The notes beneath the pieces were generated by a model. That model was given only the letters and a program-made list of their open reading frames with translations, was not told where the DNA came from and ran no database searches. The position numbers and the translations under genes are program-made. 64,000 bases of DNA from Adiantum capillus-veneris (Eukaryota; Streptophyta; Polypodiopsida; Polypodiales; Pteridaceae). The DNA is taken from positions 8,478,648 through 8,542,647 of the forward strand of contig CM043968.1 of assembly GCA_014529385.2 (NCBI GenBank), given 5' to 3'. Below, piece by piece: positions 11,108 to 22,487 of this stretch. Each line of letters opens with the position of its first letter. Position 1 is the first letter of the stretch.

Positions 11108-12565
11108 ATGGCACCCAAACCAAGTCGTGGCCAGAAATCCACCATCCGCGTTGATCCTATTCATGAGGAGTCGGGAAGAGAGTCAGATCCTAAGCAAGAG
11201 AAGGTGACTGACACTGAGGCTCAGGAGGAGCATAGTCAGGTTGATGAGATGCAGGACTCACAGCATTCCAGTCATTCTCGATGCAGACGGGCAGAAAGGG
11301 AAGCACAGAAAGCCAAGAGTTCTCGGTCCAGACAGGGGGATGAGGGTACCAAGGGAAGTAAAGGCAGTCACCGCACTTCTAGCAGACAGGGAGGACACTA
11401 ACATAGAGACAGAAATAGATACTGATTGGGATGCCGATACTGACAACTATAAGAAGACTCCCAAGCACCATTCTGAATCTAAGAAGAGAAGCGGCAGAAC
11501 CAGTGGTAATCGGAATGATTACACATCTTCCCTGAAAATTTCTTTTCCAATATTCAAGGGAGGTAAGAAGGATGATCCAGACGTTCACATACAGGCTTTT
11601 GAGCAGTATGCTGAACTGAAAAATATTGATGAAGATGATTCGGGGAAATACTTTCCGCAAACCTTAAAGGAGGCAGCGAGAAAGTGATACTACCATTACC
11701 CCGCCTGTCAGCTCAGATCCTACAACAAACTGCTTAAAGCCTTCAGACTGGAGTATTCCGACAACAGAGGTGATGAAGATATCCTCTGTGAATTGGATAA
11801 GATCAAGCAGCGGAATCTGTCAGTCCGAAGTTATGTGGAAAAAATCAAGGAGCTAACCAGGCAGTTACAATCCGAGAAGAGGTTGCGTGCATGGTTTCTA
11901 AATGGTTTTCGAAGCAAAAAGCTTAGGGAGCAAGAGGTACCAACTCCAACCAAGAAATTCAATGATCTGGTACAACGGGCACTGAAGCTGGAACAGCAGG
12001 CCAAGAAGGAAAAGAGCCATAAAAAGAGAAGATCGAGTAGCAGTAGCTCTGCTACTGGGAGTTCTGATTCCAGTGAAGTGTCCAACAGCTCTGAAAGCAG
12101 CTCTAATGAACGGTCCAAGGATAAGTCAAAAAGGAAAAGAGCCATAAAAAGAGAAGATCAAGTAGCAGTAGCTCTGCTACTGGGAGTTCTGATTCCAGTG
12201 AAGTGTCCAACAGCTCTGAAAGCAGCTCTAATGAACGGTCCAAGGATAAGTCAAAAAAGGGATCCTGGAATAAGAAGATTGAAGAAATAGCTAGGGAGAT
12301 TGCTGAGATTAGCCACACCAGACAACCAGTTCGGAAGATGGAGACTTGGTGTTCGAAATGCAAATCCAAGGACCATATCTCCAACGAGTGTCCACAATTT
12401 ACTTACTGTAAGGCCTTTGGTCATTTATGGAACAATTGTGGTATCAGGATTCATCACTTTAAGAAGGGCAAAGACCTGTCAGTGGTAGCCTATACTGAAC
12501 CAATGAAAGTAGAGCCCGCCAAAGCTTCTCAGGAGGAGCGACCAGGTACCAATGGTACTGGTTAA
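11108..12565 (+). pseudogene. gag of element B
   Basis: The ATG at 11108 (MAPKPSRGQKST) is the first after the primer site. A Ser/Arg/Lys-rich N-terminus shifts frame near 11240-11400 and leads to the capsid-like part (KISFPIFKGGKKDDPDVHI, 11530-11600) and the helical segment YVEKIKELTRQL (11830). A Ser-rich linker is duplicated (12006-12255), which breaks the frame. A CCHC knuckle, CSKCKSKDHISNEC, follows at about 12347-12390; a second, CYTCGKYGYFAA, is cut by a stop near 12670. Gag would package the RNA. It is not intact. Confidence 0.82.
12006..12255 (+). repeat. tandem duplication, 2 x 125 bp, in element B gag
   Basis: Bases 12006-12130 are repeated almost exactly at 12131-12255 (one difference seen, GATCGAGTAG against GATCAAGTAG). 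The unit encodes the Lys/Ser-rich linker. As 125 is not a multiple of three, the duplication itself shifts the reading frame and separates the capsid part from the zinc knuckle. Confidence 0.93.
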
Positions 12566-12872
12566 GGACGTGGCCGATTCCAAACGGGTATGGGCCGAGG
12601 TAGAGGGCGTGGCAACTTCCAGAGCCGGAGTTTGAATTGCTACACTTGTGGGAAGTACGGGTATTTTGCGGCTTAATGCCCAGACGCACCTGCACCTACT
12701 GCTACTGAGTCTAAGGCACCAGAGCCAGTCCTAGTACGGGTAGTCACAAGAAGCAAAGGCGTGGTAATTGAAGAAATTCCAGATACTTCAGAAAAACCAG
12801 TCACTGTTGACAGCAGCAAATGGACTCAACAAAGAGAAATTTGGAAGGCCAAGGGTAAAGAGAAGGTGGTAG

Positions 12873-13680
12873 ATGAATGGCAAGAGCAGAGAACTAGCGG
12901 CTAAAATCACGGAGGATTTAGCCAAGAAGCTGCCAGAGCAGCCAGAAAGTTCTAAAGCCCGAGTCATTCAGAAGATACCAGCCCAATCAACTGAGAAAGA
13001 TCAGTCAATGTCGGGCATACCTAAGACCATGTTGGCTGCGGTACAAGGAATGGCTGGTGAACTGAGAGATGATGGAAGGATTGGAAGCGCTACAAGGGAG
13101 GAATGGCAGTGTGAAGATACAATCAGTTCTTTGAACTTTGACAACCAGTCTGATCACGAGAAAGAAGAAATTCATGTTAAAATCTGTGATAGAATTCATA
13201 AGCTGACTGTGGAGCTGGAAGATATTAGAAAAACCTTGCCTGAAGTGGCAAACTTCATCAGACAGTGCAGGAAAGCTGAAGCGGAGGCCAGAAAAGTGGA
13301 CCTGATGGCCATCCGAGATGATGAAGTCCCGCTCATTCAGGTGGACTACAAGGTTCAAAAACAATGGGGACCTCTTTCAAGTGTTATCTTGGATGGAGGA
13401 GCAGGAGTCAATATAATGGGAGTCCATCTCCAACAGAGAATCGACATCACGAATCTAAAGCCGGCACCATTTAAAGTGCGAATGGCAGATCACAGAGTAG
13501 TACAAGCTATGGGCATGATTGAAAATATGTAGATAACAGTAGGCAAGGAAAAATTTAAAGTCAGCTTCTTAGTTCTGGATGTGCAAGGGGCATATGGGAT
13601 GCTGCTAAGGCGCCCATGGTTGAGAACAGCACATGCTGTTCATGATGTGTTGTTCATGACTATACAAATCAAACCTTAAC
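12873..13680 (+). pseudogene. protease region of element B
   Basis: An open stretch 12873-13532 begins with a charged linker and ends in the aspartic protease: VILDGGAGVNIMGVHLQQRI, with DGG as the active-site triplet, then KVRMADHRVVQAMGMI. The flap side and the second half (LRRPWLRTAHAV, about 13605) follow after a stop. This DGG and ALLD/LRRPW pattern is usual in Athila/Tat proteases. The enzyme would cut the polyprotein. Stops near 13530 and 13675 disable it. Confidence 0.78.
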
Positions 13681-14341
13681 CATAGAAGGGGCCAGTGGCA
13701 GAATTCAGATCCAGACGAACAATACTAGGAGCTAGAGAAAAGAGCTGAGGTCGAAGGAATTATGCCAGAAGTATAAGGCAAAGAAGATCGAACGGATGTT
13801 AGCAGCGCTGAACATATTTCCTTTAGCAAAGATTGACTTGAATGCAGTTTTATTGAATAAAGAGCAGGCCGACAAGCAGAAAAAGCCATTCCCATATCAA
13901 TTTATTGAAAAAAGCACAGGGGAAAGATCAGTTTAGTTAATTGGGAGGCTGGAGGAATCAGCTGACACTGGCATGATAGAGGAGCCAGTACATTCTGAAG
14001 AACACACAGTGGATTAGAATGCTGGTTCAGAACTGAATGGGCCATCCTGGGATTATGCTGAGAAATCGACCAAACGAAAAGGAGGCGGGCCTAATTGGTT
14101 GCTTCCAGACGACCAAGAAGTGGAAGAATGGAACCTAGGTTCGGAGGATAGTCCTAGGATGATCAAGGTCAATAAGCATCTCAATCCTATAATGAAGGAA
14201 AAGGCATGCAGGATGTTCCAGAACTACAAAGACGTATTTGCCAGGAACACACAGACCTGAAAGGGGCTGGATCTTGAAGTATGTCAGCACAAGATACCGT
14301 TGAAACTAAATGCTAGGCCAGTACGACTGTAAAGATACTGA

Positions 14342-15390
14342 ATGAACCCCAACTATGCTAAGGTCAAAGAGGAGATTGACAATCTTCTCAAGGCTGGGTT
14401 TATCACAGAGGTGGCCAATAGTGATTGGCTATTTCCCATAGTCGTAGTTCCCAAGAAAAATAGGAAATTGAGAGTTTGTGTTGACTATAGAAAACTCAAT
14501 GCCCAAACTATCAAAGATCCATTTCCATTGCCTTTTACTGACGTGTTGCTTGATGAGATCGCAGGATATGAAATGTATAGCTTTATGGATGTAGTGGCTA
14601 TAACCAGTTACAAATTGCTCCTGAAGATAGAGCGAAGACAACTTTCATCACCGAGTGGGGAGCTTTCATGTATCTGGTGATGCCTTTCGGCCTGTGCAAT
14701 GCACCAGCTACCTTTTAGTGGTGTATGATGGAAATGTTTAATGAGTTCCTTTATTGGTTCCTCGTCATCTTTATGGATGACTTTATTGTATATTCAGATG
14801 AGGAACAACACCTACTATTCCTAGAAATGGTTTTCAAACGCTGTCAGGAGAAGCAGATTTGTTTGAATCCATTTAAATCCGTTTTCCTAGTCTGGAAGGG
14901 ACAGCTACTGGGACATGTGGTATCCCGTAATGGAATAGAAATGGCCAACAATAAAATCCACTGTGTTCAGCAAGCTAAAGCACCCAGAAATGCATCTGAG
15001 CTAAGCTCTTTCCTGGGTTATGTTAACTTCTATAGAAGGTTTGTGCATAAGTTTGCTTCTCAAGCAGTACCATTATACGAGCTTACAAAGAAGACCAGTA
15101 AGTTCAATTGGACTGCCGAATGTGAGGAGAGCTTTCAGAATCTGAAAAATGCCATTACCAGTAATCCAGTCCTTAGGCAACCAAATTGGGATGTTATTTT
15201 ACATGTACATGTGGACGCTTCGGGACTGGCAATGGGGGCGATATTGGCTCAGCCATATGGAAGGGCTGATTATCCTGTTTATTTTGCCAGTCTCGCAGAT
15301 TCAGTCAGGCTGAACAAGGTTATACAATCACTGAGCGAGAAGCCCTTGGAATGGTTTTCAGCGCTACAAAGTTCAGGCATTACCTGCTAG
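14342..15390 (+). pseudogene. reverse transcriptase and start of RNase H, element B
   Basis: RT begins with EEIDNLLKAGFITEV and shows PKKNRKLRVCVDYRKLNAQT, then a frameshift near 14600, then MPFGLCNAPATF with a stop inside, and the catalytic box FMDDFIVYS (14773-14800). The thumb/connection text LGYVNFYRRFVHKFA and the RNase H start VHVDASGLAMGAILAQP (15210) follow in one 221-codon stretch. FMDDF in place of YVDD is normal for the Athila/Tat branch. The gene is non-functional because of stops and shifts. Confidence 0.9.
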
Positions 15391-15600
15391 GGAAGTTGTT
15401 CCATTTTTATGTGGACCATCAGGCTCTTGTGTTCTTGATTAATAAAGTCATTATTCAAGGCATGCTGATACGGTGGATGATGTTCCTAATGGAGTTTGAA
15501 TTCTGAATTTTCTATAAGCCTGCCAAGAATCACTGTGGAGCTGATTTTTTGTCCAGGAGTACAGAAGGTTATTCAGAAGTACCCTTGAGGGACGAACCAG
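15391..15600 (+). pseudogene. C-terminal part of RNase H, element B
   Basis: After a frameshift at about 15350, the text HFYVDHQALVFLINK and then KPAKNHCGADFLSR can be read. These are the third and last RNase H blocks (DHQAL and the ADxLSR signature). A TGA stop interrupts at about 15505. It connects RT to integrase in the expected order. Confidence 0.75.
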
Positions 15601-15722
15601 TGGACGCTTACTTATTTCAGCTGGAAACAGGAGAATCAGTTAATCCTGAATGGTATGATGTTTATTAGTTTCTTTCTCAAGGTGCTTTTCCAGAGGACTG
15701 GAAGCAAAACCAGAAGAAAGCT

Positions 15723-16930
15723 TTGGTCATTAAAAGCTTGAAGTTTACTATCATCGGAGGGTCACTCTATCGATTAGGTGTTGATGGTATACTTCGGCGA
15801 TGTGTGCCTATGGAAGGGAGAATGCAAGTTATTTCAGAAGCACATAATGGCGAATCTGATGGACGTTTTTCCAATGAAGTTACCTACAAGAAGATTCTGC
15901 AAGCTGGTCTGTGGTGGCAAACACTAATTGCTGATGTTAGAAGTTTTTGTAAAACTTGTGACATATGCCAAAGAATGGGTAGACCTACAACTGCAGATAT
16001 GACTCCTTTAAAGCCAGTACAACCACTGGGTGTGTTCATGAAATGGGGTTTAGATTTTATGGGACCTTTTAAGAAGGTTACCCCCAGGAAGAACAAGTAC
16101 ATAGTAATGGCTACTTGTTATGTCACTAAGTGGGTTGAAGCTAAGACTCTTCCTGACAACACATCCAAGTCAACTGCACGGTTTCTATTTGAGAATATTG
16201 TCTGTTGATATGGATGTCCGGTAGAGATTGTGTCGACCAAGGAACACATTTTATCAATGACACCATGGAAATTCTATTGGATATGCTTTCAGTCAAGCAT
16301 CGGAAATCTACTCCTTATTATCCCAGATGCAATGGACAGGTTGAAAGTAGTAACAAGACTATCAAGACTATTCTCACTAAGGTTGTGCAGAAGAAGCCAG
16401 ACCAGTGGGATTTGAAACTCCAAACTGCTTTATGGGCGTATAGGATAGCTTACAAGGTCACTACTGGGTTGACACCATTCAGAATGGTGTATGGCACTGA
16501 AGCTGTGGTTCCTATGGAGTTTGTTATCCCAAGTTTGAGAATGGCTGTGAAATATGGCTTAGACTTCAACCACAATCTGAAAAAGTGCCTCAATGAACTT
16601 ATGCAGTTAGATAACTCAAGCAACGGGCTATGCTGGAACAAGAAATTGTTCAACAACGAAGAAAGCACTGGCATGATCATTGAATTAAGGTTCGAGAATT
16701 TCAGAAAGGAGATTTGGTGCTTCTCTATCAGTCTAGATTGGGCCCGAAGAAGCCAAACCTGAAGATTGCATGGGCAAGACCATTTGAGGTAGACTGGGTC
16801 TTCTCCAATGGTACAGTAAGACTGAAAGATCTATCTGAATTATTGTTGCCAAGAGTATATAATGGTGCGAAGATCAAGCTCTACTATTCAGAAGCTCAAG
16901 AGTCTGGCCAGGAACAAGGTACTAGGGCAG
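15723..16930 (+). pseudogene. integrase of element B
   Basis: The zinc-binding part ends with CKTCDICQRMG (about 15950). The catalytic core shows GLDFMGPF (first Asp), a frame change near 16205, DQGTHFIND (second Asp) and RCNGQVESSNK (Glu), so the three catalytic residues are present in two frames. Then come TALWAYRIAYKVTTG, TPFRMVYGTEAVVP and a degraded C-terminal region (LKIAWARPFEVD). No chromodomain follows, agreeing with the Athila/Tat assignment. Frameshifts near 16205 and 16700 break it. Confidence 0.88.
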
Positions 16931-17155
16931 GAACAAGGTACTAGGGAATTAGGAACTGAAGATCAAGAGATACCAGAATCAGATGTTTTTGGGCTTTTTC
17001 ATGTGCAACCAGTTCCAGTTTCAGAACCAGTGCCAGTAGAACCAAACCAGACTGATCTTAGAATCAGTACCAGTGTGATCAAACCAGACTGGGAACCAGT
17101 CCAGTATCAGTGGGAACACACTTTTCAATTTTTAAGCGCCCAAGGGTCAAATGGC

Positions 17156-18352
17156 ATGCCAGTAGTAATCATGTCAAGGATGGGTAGAAGTCTTGTTCAA
17201 TGCATGTCTGCCATGACAGCAGCGACGCACACAAGTCTAGGAGCGGCGAGTGGTGGAGCTTTTATGGCGCGAACGCGTATAACAGTCAGGAGAGTCTGCA
17301 TTTTTCCTCACAAATCTCCTGCGCGACGATTTCCTCCCGTTGTTCAGTCGCCATCGCCAAGCTCTGAGGTATCTTCGCTACAGCCGCAGACTTCGTCTTC
17401 TGAGGAGACAGTCGACTGTCGACTAACTTTGCCAGCAACACCTGGGTACGGCTTTGAAGTATCAAGTAAGTCTTCCTCTTCCTCGCATGTTTCGTCGTCT
17501 TCACAGTGTATGGGTAGGAAGAAGCGTTCAGACAAGATGCAGGAATCTCTTGAGGAAACCCAAGCCATCATCACTGCTGCAAAGGCAAGCCGTCCCATCA
17601 TTCCTTACAACAAGATTCAGCGCTATGTATTCACCGACCAAGCTATGGATTTGCTGCAACTATGGGATCTACGAGTCATTCTGCAAGCCACAAGAATCGC
17701 TTTCGACGCAGCCATCATAAAGCAGGTTCTTGACTCTTTTGTTGCTAAAGATGGCAGTGCCATCGTGTATGGTAAAAAGGTGTCTGCTACACCATAAGAC
17801 ATAGCTTTTGCATTCCGGATGCCTAATGAGCCCAAGCCATCTGTGGCAACCCCATAGCAGATCAGTATAGTCCTAAAGGAGGATGAAGCTGCTAAGCGCA
17901 AGAGAAAAGCCAGTGGTCAAGGGATTCCAGTGGCAGGACTGGAAGCTTCTACTGCTTATAGGTTTGTGGCAGAAGCAATAAGTCTTAAAAATAATCCAAC
18001 ATATGTGTCCGAGAAAGTTTTTGCTATGCTGCTGGCCAAGACATTGGATTCAAAGGTCTCTATCAACCTTTGTCAGATCGTGTCACACAACGTGCTTCAA
18101 CATACTGCCAAGTTGAAATCCCATAATGTTTTTAAAGCTTGGTATGTTTGGCAATTTTTATATTGGGCCACTGCTCCAAATGCTCATGGCCAGGTAAAAA
18201 TGGCTTGGAGTGAGAAGCCAGTTCCAGAATCCAAGAATATTGATTTGTCTTCAGATGAAGAAGCCACGGACAGTCAGACCACTCCAACTGGTTTGAAAAG
18301 GAAGGCCACCCAAGATCAGCTGGCAGTTCGAAGAAACCGAAGACGACACTGA
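17156..18352 (+). pseudogene. post-integrase reading frame of element B, part 1 (unidentified)
   Basis: One frame stays open apart from two stops that look like mutated Gln codons (17797 TAA, about 17858 TAG). The first third is Ser/Pro-rich and basic. From about 17560 it looks folded: helical text with AFDAAIIKQVLDSFVAKDG, then VYGKKVSATP, later YVSEKVFAMLLAKTLD and NLCQIVSHNVLQHTAK. The order (helices, a G-K-x-V turn, then a P-rich turn) reminds me of the 'putative plant transposon protein' domain seen in Athila-type ORFs. That is memory-based and unproven. It lies where Athila/Tat elements carry an extra ORF. Confidence 0.6.
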
Positions 18353-18399
18353 CGAAGAGTAGTGCTTTTCTGAAGCAGATAGAGAGTCAGGTCAAAACT

Positions 18400-19560
18400 G
18401 TGACTACTGAAAAGGCTATAGTTAGCCAAGCTGATAAACAACCTACTCAGAATACTGAGGTCAACCAGTCAGTAGGACATAGTACAGTCGCTACTGGTAC
18501 TAGCAAAGATCAGGCAAAAGCAACGACTTCTAAGAAGGCAGCAGAACAATCGGCTATGGACAAAGAACAACTAGACAAGGGTAAAGGTTAATTGGACAAA
18601 GGCAAAGGTCCAGCATCTCCAACTTTATTGGGTGGTGTCTCTATCTCAAATAATGAAGAAGCTTTGCACCTGGTAAAGAAGGACAGGTTGCAACAGATGC
18701 AGACCCATCCACTGAAAGGGAGTCTCTTTCTACAGAAAGCTGATTATGCAGCCTTACCCTATATGGCTCCAGTTACAGTGTATGAGCCTACTGATTCTGA
18801 CCCAGCTACAGCTAAGGATGGATGTTCAGTCCTCATCCAGTCTTCATGGAATACTATTGTCCACTGTATGGGACAAATGTTGGATGTTGCAGGGTCGGAA
18901 GATGAACTGACTAAGGCTAAAGCTGACTTAAAGGAAATTGAAGACAGCATGAGACGAGCAGAATCTGCGCCATAGGCTACTTGAAGCTCATTCAGAAAGG
19001 GCTATTGAGCTATTAATAAGCAAGTTAGTTAAGGCAGAATCTGATATGTAGATTGTGAAGGAAGAAAGGAATGAAGCACAGAGAGCTGCAGCTAGGGCTG
19101 AAACGATGTTGAAAATGAAGAGAGTTGACTTCAACTCCTTGCTACTTCACCATACAGCTCTAAAGGCTTCCCTCACTGACATATATATTTATAATAGCCT
19201 GGCTGAAATTTTAAATCCAGCAGGCAACGCTGTCTTTGATCTGGAAAACTTGAAGTCTCTTATGGAGACTATGCAGAGTGATTTACAGGACAAAATGGCT
19301 GAATATAAAAATGCTCTGATGAATTAAGCAATCCTTGATTATATCGAGCAGCAGAATTCCCTGGATGAAGTGGAAGAAGATAAGGAAGAAGAAGAGGATA
19401 AGGAAGAAGGAGTTGATAAGGAGGAGGATGACCAAGAAGAAGGGCATACTAATGACGATGATGATGCCTCACCTCCATCTCCACCTCCAGGACCTAGTAC
19501 TGGTGGCATAGGGCCAACTGAAGAAGGTAAGTCATAGCCAGACCAGCCAGGCCAGAATGA
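18400..19560 (+). pseudogene. post-integrase reading frame of element B, part 2 (coiled-coil and acidic)
   Basis: After a frameshift near 18355 the frame runs 18400-18975 with one stop (18589). It is Thr/Gln/Lys-rich, then carries a short folded-looking part (LQKADYAALPYMAPVTVYEP) and a predicted coiled coil (ELTKAKADLKEIEDSMRR). A second coiled-coil stretch follows at 19055-19327, then a strongly acidic run of Glu/Asp (about 19365-19480) and a Pro-rich stretch. No family is recognised. The pattern suggests a structural or nucleic-acid-handling protein, but this is inference. Confidence 0.5.
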
Positions 19561-19732
19561 AGGGCAGAAGTCGGGCAGTCAGTAGTCTGAAGAACAACAA
19601 CCCAGTCACACTGGGAATCAGCCAGCAAATCAATCCCAGCTCAATAGGGAGGCTAAAGGGAAAAGCAAAGTTAAAGATGAGGGACCAACAGCTGATCACC
19701 AACATTCCTTACAGCTCCCATAACCAGACAAT

Positions 19733-20972
19733 ATCTAGAGGATGATGATCTCCTGTCTGATCTGGAACATTTTCAGAGACTGTATGTCGGGGCCAAGGAA
19801 ATGGTGGAGCATTGGAAATCAGTGGCTTTTCATGATCAAGAAACTTGCCGTTTACTTGCGCATCCCAGCACAGTCCGACTATTGGAAAGGATTCATGAAT
19901 GGATAATCACTGCTGAAGAGAGAGTGACCAACCCACATTTGCAAAGACAGTCTACTGCAGATTGTTGCTCTCTCGCTCTTGAATTAGAACTTCTGCTGGG
20001 AAACAAGCCAACCTACAAATGTATGAAGGATGTTAGGGGACAGTCGAAGGAGGTTTTGGTGCAGATGCAAATTGCCAGAGGAGTCTTGGATCAAAGAGTG
20101 CGGGCCATTCTTGAAGATCGGACAGCCACTAGTAAAAGACCTCATACTAGAATGTCAATCGGAGAACAGGCAACTGCTCTCCGCAAACTGTTTCAGCTAG
20201 TGAGAGTCACTAGAAAAATGATGTAGCAAGAGAACCAGGTTGTTCTCAATTTTTTAGAATTCGTGCCTGATTCTCGAGTTCTCTTGTATGCCTTCCCAAC
20301 AAGAGAGACAGAACTGCCAAGATTTTTTCCAGCACTTTATCCTCAAGATCCAGAACCAGTCGATCGCCTTACATACTTCAAGATTATTGATGAGCTCCAG
20401 GATTGGTATGAGCGATCGACTGTGGAATGGAAAACTTGGCAAACACTGTTCAAGGATGCTCTCAAACTCAATGACATTCACAAGCTGAAAGAAGAGATGC
20501 AGAGGATCCGGATATGTATGGGTCAGTGGAAGATTCAGATCAAGGGCCTGACAAAGATCACTAATCAGTTGCTGCAACTTACTGTTGAGTCCTCTAAATT
20601 GCATGAAAAGGATATTGCAGCTAAGGCGGGCCTAGCACCACAGTATAGAGAGATGATTGAGATTCTTTTGAAGCTCGGGTCAAAACCAATCAGCCTCTTC
20701 CAGAAGGATGGATCCATACTGCTTCGCATTGTCACAAGCTAGCCAGAACTAGGATCACCAAAGGCAGACGCACGCTCTATGATCCTGACACCAAAACCTA
20801 TCATTCCCTTACACCTTATGAAGTAGAGATGACCACAGAAAGGCGGGATCAGCTTGAGCAGGAGGCCATTTACCGACTCATTCAGAAGGAGAATGTTGGC
20901 ACTCGGACTTCTCAGACGCCATCCAGGCCAAAGGGTAAACGAAAGCTGGTTCAATGGAAGGATACTGAGTAG
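19733..20972 (+). pseudogene. post-integrase reading frame of element B, part 3 (helical, unidentified)
   Basis: One frame stays open from about 19733 through 20742 with a single TAG (20226), then, after a small shift, ends in a natural-looking stop at 20970-20972 following KGKRKLVQWKDTE. The text is helical and charged: a QTLFKDALKLNDIHKLKEE segment near 20440 and a Lys/Arg-rich C-terminus. I do not recognise the family. Continuous constraint over more than 1 kb argues that it was once a real protein. It ends about 300 bp before the right LTR. Confidence 0.55.
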
Positions 20973-20993
20973 TTCCATCTCAGAATTTAGTGG

Positions 20994-21122
20994 CGGCTTT
21001 TCTTCCTCAGCTGGAAGGTTGATATCAGTTTGTGTAGATGATGAGAGCTCTACACTGACCTTTTCCTTCTCAGCTGGAAGGTTGATATTCGTCTGTGTTG
21101 ATGATGAGAGCTCTCCACTGAC
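20994..21122 (+). repeat. tandem repeat, about 2 x 63 bp, before element B right LTR
   Basis: The block around CTCAGCTGGAAGGTTGATAT recurs 63 bases on (21008 and 21071), with GATGATGAGAGCTCT also repeated. Differences have accumulated, so it is older than the gag duplication. It lies in the untranslated stretch between the extra ORF and the polypurine tract. Confidence 0.8.
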
Positions 21123-21252
21123 CTGTCCAACTGGTTCTCTATCATTGGTCAAATCCAATCCCCAACATCAGAAGCAGACAATGGATTTTTCAGCTTCAAA
21201 TCAGAATCAGACAGGGAAATTTTTCAAAAATTTTGGAATCTTGCCAAAATTC

Positions 21253-21269
21253 AAAAAAGGAGGGAAGGA
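21253..21269 (+). promoter_or_regulatory. polypurine tract of element B
   Basis: AAAAAAGGAGGGAAGGA lies directly before the right LTR (TGTAGATGGC at 21270). It would prime plus-strand DNA synthesis. All 17 bases are purines. Confidence 0.92.
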
Positions 21270-21748
21270 TGTAGATGGCTGAGATAGTTTCAATAAGTAG
21301 GAACGCTCTCTTATGAGACAGGCAATGAATTAGTCAGTAATTACTACGGTAATTACCATGGTAAACCCAAGGCATATAAATAGAGCCCATTACATTGTAG
21401 TCGGGTTAGCGTAATCGTGAGCATAGTCGGGTTAGCATTTTGGCGGCATTTGTACTTGAGTTGTCAATCATTGGCAGTTGTTTTGTAAGCCACATCATAC
21501 TCATTGTAATCTTTCATCTGTAATTCCAATCACGACAAATATTCCAGTTACACTTACTCTATATTCAGTACTCTGAATCTGAATCTGAATATTATTATCG
21601 GTACATAGTCTGGTTCTTATTCCAGTAGATAAATTCCAGTTTAGTTTTTGATCCTCTGTCCAGTCTACTATCTGAACTAATACATCACCAGTAGCTGAAA
21701 TCTTCTAACACTGGAATTAGCTATCTCAAGAGATCAGCTCCAATTCCA
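21270..21748 (+). repeat. 3' LTR of element B
   Basis: It starts TGTAGATGGCTGAGAT and ends CTCCAATTCCA, matching 10519-11033. Its TATAAATAG is at 21375-21383. Compared with the left copy it lacks an 11 bp unit near 21412 and a stretch near 21485. Most base differences are C/T or G/A. Confidence 0.95.
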
Positions 21749-21753
21749 GTGTG
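21749..21753. other. target-site duplication of element B, right copy
   Basis: GTGTG follows the right LTR and equals 10514-10518. The next bases (GGAGAGTATACCCC) are not GT repeat, so the original GT tract ended at this point in element A's LTR. Confidence 0.85.
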
Positions 21754-22487
21754 GGAGAGTATACCCCCTCATGCTTGGTTTACCTCTCTCTCTCTCTCTC
21801 TCTCATATTATTTAATTATATCATTTGGACATGTGTCATCTTTTTCCTCTTTGAGAGAAAGAACTTAATTATTTATTTTTATGCATCTACATTCTCATTG
21901 GACCCCTTTAAAGCCTATCCAATAGAATTCAAGCACATCATGAGGGTCACATGTGGAGGATCTTGACATGTGTCTTTTATGCTTCTTAAGATATCATGTT
22001 TGAATTGAACACTTCAAGCACCTAGGCATTTAAGCATGAAAACAGTTTATGCCTCTTGAGAGATTATGTTTGAATTGAACACTTCAAGAACCTTAGTCAT
22101 TTAAGCATGAGAAGCACCTCAAGGTTGGGCAAGGTTCCCACAAACACCTTAAGCACCTTAGTTAGCAAGCCGACAAGCACCTCATGCTTGGGTAGGATTC
22201 CCACCTCAAGGTTAGCCCTATCTTGCCTAAGGTCAAAGGACATTTTAACACTAACTTTTGGAGGTCTTTAATGAAGCTAACCCTAAGGTCTTTAAGCTCC
22301 ATTGGGTAGCATTTCTCTTTAACATACCATCTCTCATTTGGACCCCTTTTACCTTGGCCCTGTGTTGAGACCGATCCATAAGCACGTGTCTATATTTAAC
22401 GCTTGTTCTCGTTTATTCTCCCATAATTAATGAGCAGTTTAATATGAGAAAATCATTTGGGTTGGTTAGATATTAGATTTAATGACA
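21754..22487 (-). repeat. 5' LTR of element A, upstream half
   Basis: On the minus strand the LTR begins TGTCATTAAATCTAATATC at 22487, the same start as the fragment at 5425. It runs down to the insertion site of B. A CT tract is at 21784-21804. A 70 bp tandem repeat lies inside it. Base 22488 onward is a T run, a possible target flank that cannot be tested because the 3' LTR is absent. Confidence 0.82.
21978..22117. repeat. tandem repeat, 2 x 70 bp, in element A LTR
   Basis: TATGTTTGAATTGAACACTT and following bases occur twice, 70 bases apart (21996 and 22066), each followed by TTTAAGCATGA. It lies in the upstream part of the LTR, where element promoters often keep repeated motifs. A regulatory role is only a possibility. 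Confidence 0.85.

Larger units (their letters stand above)
10519..21748 (+). mobile_element. Ty3/gypsy Athila/Tat-like retrotransposon, element B (complete but decayed)
   Basis: The element is 11,230 bp with two LTRs (515 and 479 bp), a polypurine tract, and the order gag, protease, RT, RNase H, integrase, then about 4 kb of extra coding sequence before the right LTR. RT reads PFGLCNAPATF and FMDDF, text typical of the Athila/Tat branch rather than of chromoviruses, and no chromodomain follows integrase. By eye the LTRs differ at roughly 11 positions in the first 200 bp, mostly transitions, plus an 11 bp indel, so the insertion is not recent. All genes carry stops; many look like CAA/CAG changed to TAA/TAG. 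Confidence 0.93.
5462..22487 (-). mobile_element. Ty3/gypsy chromovirus, element A (decayed; interrupted by element B)
   Basis: Read on the minus strand, the order is 5' LTR (22487-21749 continuing at 10518-9754), primer binding site, gag, protease, reverse transcriptase, RNase H, integrase. The 3' end is absent: integrase stops at 5462, where an inverted LTR fragment of the same family begins. The domain order protease-RT-RNaseH-integrase identifies Ty3/gypsy. B (10519-21748) sits inside the 5' LTR. Several stops and frameshifts break every gene. Confidence 0.88.
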
